Source: Agrocybe praecox (Eukaryota; Basidiomycota; Agaricomycetes; Agaricales; Agrocybaceae). Taken from it: a DNA stretch of 15,702 nt. The notes below the pieces were generated by a model, which made no database searches, was not told the origin of the DNA, and worked only from the letters and a program-made list of their open reading frames with translations. The position numbers and the translations under genes were made by a program. The stretch covers positions 1 through 15,702 of the forward strand of contig CAXHKQ010000177.1 in the NCBI GenBank assembly GCA_964017145.1, read 5' to 3'. Of this stretch, positions 9,391 to 15,702 are shown in pieces (positions within the stretch are counted from its first letter, which is position 1; every line of letters starts with the position of its first letter).

Positions 9391-9406
9391 TAATATCGCG
9401 ATATTA
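9391..9406. promoter_or_regulatory. Perfect 16-bp palindrome
   Basis: TAATATCGCGATATTA is its own reverse complement. Symmetry of this length often marks a dimeric protein site, but no known factor motif is matched here and the context is gene-poor. Confidence 0.35.
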
Positions 9407-9536
9407 TATATTTTCCGGTGTGCCCTCTGAAGCTCGAATAGTATGTGAGAAATTCAATCAAATCGTTGTTTTCTGGAATGCAGGCGTGCTCCCCAGCCAT
9501 TCGACGATACGATTTCTTTTATTTGAATTGGATAAT

Positions 9537-9583
9537 GTGTGTGCGTCGGTGTGTGTGTGTGTGTGTATGTGTGCGTGTGCGTG
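9537..9583. repeat. TG-rich microsatellite
   Basis: About ten consecutive TG units interrupted by TA and CG variants. It explains the cysteine/valine-rich and histidine/threonine-rich open frames on both strands between 9384 and 9740, which are not genes. Confidence 0.85.
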
Positions 9584-9948
9584 AGACGTTGGAGCTACAT
9601 GCGAGTAGAACGTCGACATCTCGACATGTTCGCCGGGTGCGTGCATGCGGCACATAGCAAAGCTTACGTGAGGCAATGTGCGCGTGCGCGCCAAAAGTGC
9701 AGAAATGCGGCTGGCGAACGCGCGCACACGTTCTCGTCAATGCAATGCAAAGCGGATTACATGCGCGAAATAAAGATTTCGTCTGTCAGACTATACACAC
9801 GCAAACACACACAGACTTCGAACCAGACCGAACCGAACCAACCGGCGCAGAACAATCGCACTAGGAACTATAGGATCGATAGCTGAAGTGTGCCGAAATG
9901 TTTGTGAATCGAGTGTGAGTTGTGAGGTATTTGGTATTCGACGAACTA

Positions 9949-10761
9949 CTACATGTGCTGATAAGTATAAGGAGAACAACATTTTTGATGAATGCAACAT
10001 TTATTGTTGATCATAGACATCTTTCAGCCAGCCAAACAAAATCTCATACTCGTACTATCATTAGTTTGGAAAATATTGTCTCTATTGTAACTCGCGATTT
10101 GACATATCCTAACATTATGGTGCAGAAGGTATTCAATGTCTTATCAAAGCACTGATTTATGATAGGTGAAGGGCCGCTGGAGCCAACATTCAGAATTGAC
10201 AATTTTGAAAGCTATTATGTACCTTCCATTTGGGATCGACCTTGGTGCCCAAATGGAAAGTACAGAATAGCTTTCAAAATTGTCAAATCTGAATTCGGCT
10301 CGCACTGGACTCCTAAATTTGACAGTTTCAGACGAAAACATCAATGAGTCACCAAATAATTTCGGAAAGGATGGAACCTGAAGACTGCTGATACCTTGAG
10401 GTTCTATAAAACAAAAATATACATATCGTGCATACGTTTTTGGGTATGCGAGAGCTCTTTGCGGAGATAGAGCCGCAAAAAACGCAAAAACTCACAATCG
10501 ACTAAATCCACCAAATAAGCCAAAAATCAATTAATTGGGCTATGAATTGTGGTTCCATCAATAGTATTATGCGGATTTTATTTTGTATAGCTTCAGGGAT
10601 AGAATGAGGCATTTTGCAAGGGTTAGCGATTAATACATTTTGAAGGTGATCAAGATTTTATAGGACCGCTGATTTAAAACTATTGAGCTTAAATGAAACT
10701 ATGTAAAAGATTTGAAAAATTATTCATCTAGAATGTTGGTCCTTCCCTATTTCTCCCGATA
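9949..10761 (-). mobile_element. Mariner-like non-autonomous DNA transposon, copy 2 (inverted, truncated)
   Basis: Read on the minus strand this matches copy 1 at 987-1868 over nearly its whole length. For example, CAGCGGTCCTATAAAATCTT here corresponds to CAGCGGTCCTACAACATCTT near 1093. One end retains CTACATGTGCTGATAAGTAT (9949-9968). The other stops at TTCTCCCGATA (10751-10761), where the CCGGG block begins. It lacks about 70 bp present in copy 1 near 1155-1225 and carries an internal inverted repeat (10181-10300) that copy 1 has only in half. From 10612 leftward, a minus-strand frame reads MPHSIPEAIQNKIRIILLME, which could be a transposase N-terminal remnant, but it soon stops. Confidence 0.75.
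10181..10300. repeat. 54-bp inverted repeat inside mariner-like copy 2
   Basis: The left arm 10181-10234 pairs with the right arm 10248-10300 around the 13-nt spacer ATCGACCTTGGTG. The inner 37 bp are nearly perfect (GACAATTTTGAAAGCTATT against the complement of AATAGCTTTCAAAATTGTC). Pairing weakens outward. Copy 1 shows only one arm (about 1541-1605), diverged. Confidence 0.8.
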
Positions 10762-10896
10762 TTCTCCCGGGAATCCCGGGTCTGTTTGGAAAACGCCGGT
10801 ACCGGAACCGGTTCCGGGAAATTTTGAGAGTTCTATTTCCCGGTTCTGGAACCGGTACCAGTTTCTGATTCCCGGGAATCCCGGGAATTCCCGTTT
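10762..10896. repeat. Palindrome-packed CCGGGAAT / GGTACCGGAACC block 1
   Basis: This block is built from reiterated self-complementary words: TTCCCGGGAATCCCGGG variants, CCGGTACCGG and GGAACCGGTTCC. It is far more GC-rich than its flanks and begins exactly where the mariner-like copy breaks off. The reading frame through it (PGNPG, PEPVPGN) is an artefact of the repeat. A related block lies at 11755-11908. Confidence 0.8.
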
Positions 10897-11252
10897 CACA
10901 AATTTTTTAATTTTTCCAACATATTTTCACACATTTTTTCTCAACTTTCGTTAATATTGGTTGTCATACTGTAAATAAATCTAACGTGAATATCGAATGT
11001 ATAAATACCATTTATCTCCTTGTTAATCGCATATCCACGCGTGTTCAACGAAAAACCACGAGTTTTGAAGACTGTTGAGATCGTGGCAGTTTATTGCAGC
11101 AGGCCTACGAGCATTCCATGACGGAGCTTCTAACAAGTGTTGAGGCTGGGTGTGCATTTTTTGCAGCTGAGCAATCTGAACCAAAATTAGGAACAGGTAG
11201 AACAACATAACGTTGGGCACCTTATGTTTTTTTTTAATTCGACCACAATAAC
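10897..11252. other. Unique-looking DNA between repeat blocks
   Basis: AT-rich at first. Then a 200-bp stretch (11023-11220) of more even composition is open on the minus strand for 65 codons (starts MPNVMLFYLFLILVQIAQLQ). No domain is recognised. It may be the interior of a larger transposable element bounded by the two CCGGG blocks. Confidence 0.4.
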
Positions 11253-11572
11253 TACAGGGTGCGCCAACTGTTTATATAGCATTTTAAACTTGAATAATTT
11301 CTAATGTGGACAACTTTTTTAAATTATGTTTTCGCAAGATCTTCATTTTTTTTCTTCCTATTTTGTGTCTATCATGTTTTGAATTTAATATACATAAATC
11401 AAATTACCGTTTTCATATTTGATGCAAAAAAAAAATAAAATTTGTTCGTGCATTTTACATTACATTTTCCAGCATCTTGGTGGTAATAAGCCTTTATTCA
11501 CGGCGAATATTGGCATTGAGCTGAGCTATGGTTCTATATCAATGCTTATATCAACAGTTGGCGAACCTTGTA
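11253..11572. mobile_element. 320-bp miniature inverted-repeat element
   Basis: The left end TACAGGGTGCGCCAACTGTT followed by TATATAGCAT is matched in inverted form by the right end ATGCTTATATCAACAGTTGG followed by CGAACCTTGTA. The shared terminal words are CAACTGTT and its complement AACAGTTG. The ends lie at TA dinucleotides, as in Tc1/mariner-type elements. The interior is AT-rich and non-coding, so this is a non-autonomous element. It is nested between the two CCGGG blocks. Confidence 0.75.
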
Positions 11573-11754
11573 TATACTGGTTTTATATATGAACACGCAA
11601 TAGATTAACTATACGCAAAAAATGATTTATTGCGTTGTAATTATCGTTATGAACAAATTGAATACAATAAAGAAACATATATTATGTGTGTCAATAATAA
11701 GACACATGTAACTAGTCAAAATATCGCAAATTGAGCTCCACAGAATTAAAATCA

Positions 11755-11908
11755 CTAGAACCGGGAATTCCTGGTTCCGGATTATGTGGAACCGGGATTT
11801 CCCGGTTCTGGTTTTCTAATTTTCCAGTACCGGAAACGGTTCCGGTACTAGTGAAAATGTGGTACCGGAACCGGTTCTTAGAATTCTGTTCCCGAATTGG
11901 AAACACTA
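11755..11908. repeat. Palindrome-packed CCGGGAAT / GGTACCGGAACC block 2
   Basis: It uses the same word set as block 1: ACCGGGAATTCC, GAACCGGGATTTCCCGGTTC, GTACCGGAAACGGTTCCGGTAC-type near-palindromes, and GGTACCGGAACCGGTTC. The outer edge, read on the minus strand, is TAGTGTTTCCAATTCGGGAA, reminiscent of hAT termini that open YAGTGTTTCC. With block 1 it could bound one element of about 1.15 kb. No 8-bp target duplication is evident, so this stays tentative. Confidence 0.7.
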
Positions 11909-12307
11909 CTTCCAGCGATTCACTAACATACACCTTCATTTATTTCATACATGTTTTTGCATTCACAATAACCTTAAATATCTAAAGAATAATATTGAAA
12001 TAATAGTTCCGAGGAGCATGATGCAATTCTGTGTAAACTGTGCACCACGATACATCGTCGCTGTGCAATTGTTTCGGCTGGCGTTCACAACATGATTGAG
12101 TACGACACATTCCTCTACTCATCGACAAATAGCATAAATCACTAGCGGCTTCGCCGCCAGCGCGGGCAGGGTGCGCTTAGGTAACTTTTGTTCCTCTCTA
12201 TATAAAATTGCAGGCAGCAGGTTGAACATGACTCAAGAAGCAGGTTTCCAATGAAAATCCATGTGTTATTATCGTCAGTCTCAAGTCTCATAACATTTAG
12301 TTCAGAA
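11909..12307. other. Gene-less spacer
   Basis: No gene is supported. A short CpG-containing stretch (12140-12180, GGCTTCGCCGCCAGCG) interrupts AT-rich DNA. TATATAAAATTGCAG near 12199 looks like both a TATA box and a 3' splice site but has no coding partner. Confidence 0.4.
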
Positions 12308-12710
12308 AGGTTCCACTGTACCAGAAAAAAGTGAATTACAAAATATTTTATTTCGGGTTTAAAGATACCATATACCATGCGATTAGCACAGGATCCAAAG
12401 AGTATTTTATCAAATTTAGAATTTTGAAATAGATCGCACGGGACCAAAATTGATTTTTGCCGGTTTAGGGATGTTTCGACTCAGAGAGGTTCCACTGTAG
12501 CAAAAAACATTACAAAATAATTCGCACTGGACCAATATTTTGATCCCGTGTAGAGAGGTTTCCGGCTGAGGGAGGTTTCGGTTTATAATGGTTTCACTGT
12601 ATTTGAATCAAAAAAGCATTACAAAATAATTCGCACGGGACCAACATTTTGTTCCGCTGTAGAGAGGTTTCCGTCTTAGGGATATTCCTCATAAGAGAGG
12701 TTCCACTGTA
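12308..12710 (+). mobile_element. Tandem pogo/Tigger-like terminal repeats
   Basis: Four similarly oriented tails end in GGTTCCACTGTA or GGTTTCACTGTA (12308-12320, 12486-12499, 12590-12601, 12696-12710). On the minus strand each reads TACAGTGGAACC or a close variant, like the termini of pogo/Tigger-type elements inserted at TA. Between them a unit starting ATTACAAAATAATTCGCAC repeats at 12509 and 12618 (109-bp period), with a longer diverged unit from 12335. Internal AGAGAGGTTTCCG words add subterminal repeats. No opposite-facing end and no transposase were found, so this is an array of element ends rather than an intact copy. Confidence 0.6.
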
Positions 12711-12923
12711 CCAGAAAGTCAGCCCGATCGGTCCAACCCTTCATCACCGTGAATTGTGTTGTGCGTTTCAAGTTTAACAAATCATCATGAGCACAGTATT
12801 ATTTCGTTTCTAGTGTTTGTGATGCTATGTACCACAGTCAATCGTCGTCATGCATCCGCATTTTTCTGCGTGCCTGGTAATCGGATTCGGAATTAGGCGA
12901 CGAATTCGCGCGTACAGCCACTT

Positions 12924-13030
12924 ACACACACATACACACACATCGACTCACACACACACATACACACATACACACATACACACACATACAAACACACATA
13001 CATACACCCACACACATACACATACACACA
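12924..13030. repeat. Long CA/CATA microsatellite
   Basis: About 107 bases of CA units interrupted by TA and a few other bases. It creates histidine/threonine-rich frames on plus and cysteine/valine-rich frames on minus, which should be ignored. Confidence 0.9.
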
Positions 13031-14299
13031 GTCATTCGAACTTCGGTGCGAGAGTGTTTGTTGCTGTCCAGTGCTGCCTGTTGGTATCTGCATTCCGAAT
13101 GCTTTGAATGTGTGTGTCCGTGTGAGGTGTTTTCGTGTTTTCCGTGCTTATGTCGCGCACAACTCGGAAACGGTGCTATGTATCGAACCAAACTAAAAGC
13201 CGGAACCCGCTCGAAGGATAGGCGCACACGTGTATTACCACACACATGTGATTCGTCTAACGGTATTTGCAGTTAGCGAGCACAAAAGAGCCGGAGTTTG
13301 TGTTTTATAGATATAGATTGGTAATTGCATTAAATCGATTGACGCTTATAGACTGCATTGTGTGTGCTGAATAGTCCCTGCCATTCGAGATATATGCGTC
13401 TATCAAGTGCGCCACAAATGTGTTGCGGAAGTGCGGCCACGCTGTTAGCCACGTCACCGCCGGACGTCTGGAATATCAAATTTAAATAATTGAGTAACTT
13501 ATTGTGTGACCGACCGTTCCGGTATATGCGTCTGGCAATTTCGGCTTTCAAGTCAGTATACACGACCACACAATGCGCTCGAACGGACAAACACTCCGGC
13601 CGCCAGCTTCTGTGCCGATTGGAACGGCACGCAGAAATAGATCCATCTACATAATGTGTGTGTGTGTATGTGGCCCCAAACACGTCGCGCACATATTGTT
13701 TGCCATCGTCACCGCACCATCCACTTCCACCCACTCGGCGACTCGGCCTTACGCGCACATACGGCTTTATTTGAACAAAACAAATAATTCCGCTCCAGCC
13801 AGCCGGCGGTTTGGAAAACGTTATATTGCATCGTCCATCAAGCGAGCCGGCGCACAAGTGGGACAATGTCGACGCGTCTCTCCGCGTGCTCAGTGTCGAG
13901 TGAAATATGCACAAATATACACGCATAACTGGTTAAACGGGCGGCCGTATTTTGTGTGGACATTCTAATATATAGCGCAAGCGTCCACTCGAAGTGGCTT
14001 ATTGCTGCGTGCCCGATGTTCGCTCGAGTTTAAAACAAATACCTACTCCATACCGCGTATTTGCTCCATGGATTTGGCCAAATCGGTGCATGTGCCGAGT
14101 GCAGATTTTAAAGGAATCCCGCGAACAAATTCGATCCATGTGTCCCTGTGTCCCTGTGTGTCATCGTCTTCCGTCCGCGTTTCGCTCGCGTCGCGCCACG
14201 TCAGCGGTAAATCACAAAAATGCATGCATGCATCCGCAGCCGTGATTCACTGTAATGATAGCTCCATTCAGTCCGGCGCGCGTCCGCACGTCCTAAGCC
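13031..14299. other. CpG-richer, regulatory-looking region without a supported gene
   Basis: Compared with the left part of the window this region has more CpG and fewer TEs. It includes TATATGCGTCT at 13390 and again near 13524, a TG run at about 13656-13669 and a TGCATGCATGCAT run at 14220-14232. It could be upstream regulatory or 5' UTR/intron sequence of a gene to the right. That is inferred from composition alone. Confidence 0.35.
13330..13926 (-). CDS. Unrecognised 198-codon ORF, doubtful
   Basis: This is the longest uninterrupted frame in the window apart from the exon 3-4 read-through of the acetyltransferase gene. The C-terminal half (a segment beginning LKAEIARRIYRNGRSHNKLL) is of ordinary, non-repetitive composition. 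The N-terminal half crosses CA/TG-rich DNA and looks spurious (THTHYVD). There is no recognised domain, signal or membrane segment, and no obvious splice partners. The GC-richer local composition makes stop-free frames more likely by chance. Listed only so that it can be tested. Confidence 0.15.
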   Translation of the reverse strand: MRVYLCIFHSTLSTRRDASTLSHLCAGSLDGRCNITFSKPPAGWSGIICFVQIKPYVRVRPSRRVGGSGWCGDDGKQYVRDVFGATYTHTHYVDGSISACRSNRHRSWRPECLSVRAHCVVVYTDLKAEIARRIYRNGRSHNKLLNYLNLIFQTSGGDVANSVAALPQHICGALDRRIYLEWQGLFSTHNAVYKRQSI

Positions 14300-14307
14300 A
14301 TTTGCAT
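14300..14307 (-). promoter_or_regulatory. Octamer motif ATTTGCAT
   Basis: An exact POU-domain octamer (complement ATGCAAAT), the first of four in 0.9 kb. Single matches occur by chance; the clustering is the point of interest. Confidence 0.35.
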
Positions 14308-14638
14308 AACAACCGCTTCGAATGAATAGAGCCGGAGCGGAGCCGTGGAGTGGACGCTCGGTGCGCGCGCACAAAACAAAACAGACCCACACACATGAGA
14401 ACGGCGAAACGGGAGCGCAAAAAATGCGGGCGCGCTTCCACAAACGAGAGTGCATTTGGTGAAAAGTTGCATTCGTTATGATGATGTGTTCGTGTGTGTG
14501 TACGTGCCGTATTCAAATGCGCGTTGGCGTAGCTCTGAATGTGCTGCGGACGTGCTGCATTCTTGTTGACAGAAAATATTCATTGTTATTCCAGCCAACA
14601 CTCAAATTACATCCTGGTAACCGATATATACGACACGA

Positions 14639-14670
14639 CGTCGTCGACGACGAGGACGAGGACGAGGAGA
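14639..14670. repeat. GACGAG tract with a 14-bp palindrome
   Basis: The perfect palindrome CGTCGTCGACGACG (14639-14652) leads into GAGGACGAGGACGAG repeats. The frame through it on plus encodes an acidic run (DDEDEDEEND), as is common in trinucleotide-rich DNA; no gene is inferred from it. Confidence 0.75.
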
Positions 14671-14750
14671 ACGATGCGGGACAGTTTTTGTGCGTGTGTG
14701 GGTGTGTGTATGTGTAATGTCTGTTCGCTATGTTGTGTGCAACGCACTCG

Positions 14751-14774
14751 CGTACATCATGTTGATGATGTACG
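14751..14774. promoter_or_regulatory. Perfect 10-bp inverted repeat, 4-nt spacer
   Basis: CGTACATCAT at 14751-14760 is exactly complementary to ATGATGTACG at 14765-14774, separated by GTTG. It lies in the octamer-bearing region and could be a dimeric protein site or a small hairpin. No known motif is matched with certainty. Confidence 0.4.
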
Positions 14775-14820
14775 GCGATGGGAATTCAGCAGACACACAC
14801 ACACAGACACAGCAGCACAC

Positions 14821-14848
14821 ATTTGCATAAGCGAATTTTTATGCAAAT
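14821..14848. promoter_or_regulatory. Inverted pair of octamer motifs
   Basis: ATTTGCAT at 14821-14828 and ATGCAAAT at 14841-14848 are exact octamers in opposite orientation with a 12-nt gap. Paired octamers suit binding by two POU-domain proteins. This is a motif match only. Confidence 0.4.
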
Positions 14849-15031
14849 TCAGTCTGGAGCTGCTCCGCTTCTATCGCGGCCGGCAGTCGAACACACATAC
14901 ACACGCACGCAACACAACGGTCAGCAGCAATGAATCATTGTTTTATTATGCACAAAAATTGTGAAATTTGGGTTAAAATCCGGTCTCGGGCTCTAGTCCA
15001 TCATGTGCGAATATATTTTGTTGATAATTCA

Positions 15032-15159
15032 ATGGTAATTCTTAGCCACTTCATCATCATCGCCGTCGCGGCCGCCGCAGTAGCCGGAGCGCCGAACAGC
15101 GGAGTACTCCGCAAATACACACGCAACAATGAAGCCGCTCGCCAAAGCACGCGCGTTGA
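15032..15159 (+). CDS. Candidate first exon encoding a signal peptide
   Basis: An ATG at 15032 opens a frame reading MVILSHFIIIAVAAAAVAGA, then PNSGVLRKY. This is a short N-region, a hydrophobic alanine/isoleucine core and a small-residue A-G-A cleavage-like end, as in a secretion signal. At 15160 the frame meets a strong 5' splice site (A|GTGAGT), after 42 codons plus 2 nt. Without splicing the frame stops at 15161-15163. A matching acceptor is not found in the window, so the rest of the gene would lie beyond 15702 in a large intron arrangement. It could equally be a chance frame: the opposite strand is also open here (15001-15411, starting MGCKTSIIYHTVV). Confidence 0.25.
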
Positions 15160-15213
15160 GTGAGTGAGTGAATGCCCAACCGCGCAACAAAAAAAAGATA
15201 CAGCCGAGGAATT

Positions 15214-15221
15214 ATGCAAAT
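15214..15221 (+). promoter_or_regulatory. Octamer motif ATGCAAAT
   Basis: The fourth exact octamer in the right-hand region. It lies 55 nt downstream of the candidate signal-peptide exon. Confidence 0.3.
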
Positions 15222-15597
15222 GAAAGGCTTCGCCTCCGCTCCTCGCCATACAGGACACAGGCTTGTTGTGTGAAGCAGCGCTGGTCGGCTCGCGCAAATC
15301 GCCGCCGGAAATCGTCAACAACTCGTCAGCATCAGCTGCAGAGACGTGCATGAATTTTAATGCACACACGAACACGACGGTATGGTAAATAATGCTCGTT
15401 TTGCACCCCAAACTCGCGGCCGAACTGTTGAGCGAGCTGCTTTGGTGTGGTTGCGCATGCCGCCATTTATGAAATGAATATAGGCGACGCGCTTATTTGC
15501 ACATTAAATAAAACTTCGTGTCGACACTTTTGACCTACGTAGCGTGAAACCGCTGCGGTTCGGCGGAGGTTCGGCGGCTTCTTCACGACTCGCCGCA

Positions 15598-15611
15598 ATG
15601 AGAGTGATGCG
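15598..15611 (+). other. Candidate exon end with strong splice donor
   Basis: GCG|GTAAGT at 15609-15617 is close to the ideal 5' splice site. The ATG at 15598 has a good context (GCCGCAATG) and would give only MRVM before the junction. The same frame is open upstream to 15508 (…RVDTFDLRSVKPLRFGGGS) with no earlier ATG. This could be a 5' UTR or first coding exon of a gene continuing rightward. No acceptor is visible before the window ends. Confidence 0.25.
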
Positions 15612-15702
15612 GTAAGTGGTTTTACGACCTGCGGCCGGTTCGACGGAGTCGAAGCCACTAATTATGCGAGCCATTCGGCGCCCAACCCGACCCGCTCGAC
15701 CC

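Noticed and set aside
10712..10954. PGNPG/PEPVPG-rich ORF and its counterpart at 11712-11985
   Set aside because: Translation of the palindromic CCGGGAAT repeat blocks rather than a proline-rich protein.
12924..13030. Possible CRISPR-like or satellite array
   Set aside because: Simple CA/CATA microsatellite with no spacer-repeat structure.
12850..13245. ORFs on both strands over the CA microsatellite
   Set aside because: Pure products of the dinucleotide repeat.
15637..15657. GGTTCGAC...GTCGAAGCC resembling a tRNA T-arm
   Set aside because: A simple hairpin only; no A box, anticodon arm or acceptor stem can be drawn.

Overview
The window looks like nuclear DNA from an insect, most likely a dipteran and plausibly a mosquito. 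The one clear gene is interrupted by three very short GT..AG introns (62, 57 and 72 nt) and encodes an insect-type GNAT acetyltransferase. It is surrounded by degenerate DNA transposons, short inverted-repeat elements and abundant CA/TG microsatellites. I see no bacterial or phage organisation: no operons, ribosome binding sites or CRISPR. The insect assignment is inference from gene architecture and family resemblance; the sequence does not name a species.

Layout. Bases 1-3100 are repeat-rich: a dispersed repeat seen in permuted and inverted pieces (24-137, 2273-2461), a GC-rich hairpin (317-343), an AT-rich stem-loop (631-702), a mariner-like non-autonomous element (987-1868), a TATA-type promoter candidate (2052-2120) and a two-copy 96-bp tandem duplication (about 2762-2946). 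Bases 3101-4035 hold the four-exon acetyltransferase gene, rebuilt here splice site by splice site, with a poly(A) signal 8 nt after the stop codon. Bases 4049-9948 are long intergenic or intronic DNA with microsatellites and only weak coding hints.

Bases 9949-12715 form a transposon graveyard: an inverted second copy of the mariner-like element, which carries a 54-bp internal hairpin; two palindrome-packed CCGGGAAT blocks (10762-10896, 11755-11908) that may be the ends of one hAT-like element; a 320-bp miniature element with inverted ends nested between them; and tandem, one-sided pogo/Tigger-like tails (12308-12710). Bases 12716-15702 change character: more CpG, many CA/TG and GAC tracts, repeated octamer (ATGCAAAT) sites, and two good splice-donor candidates near the right edge. 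One of these closes a signal-peptide-like exon (15032-15159). This resembles the 5' regulatory/UTR side of a gene lying mostly beyond the window.

No multi-gene system is visible. The best-supported finding is the compact acetyltransferase gene. The most unusual structures are the palindromic CCGGG pair, the hairpin acquired by one mariner-like copy and the permuted dispersed repeat.
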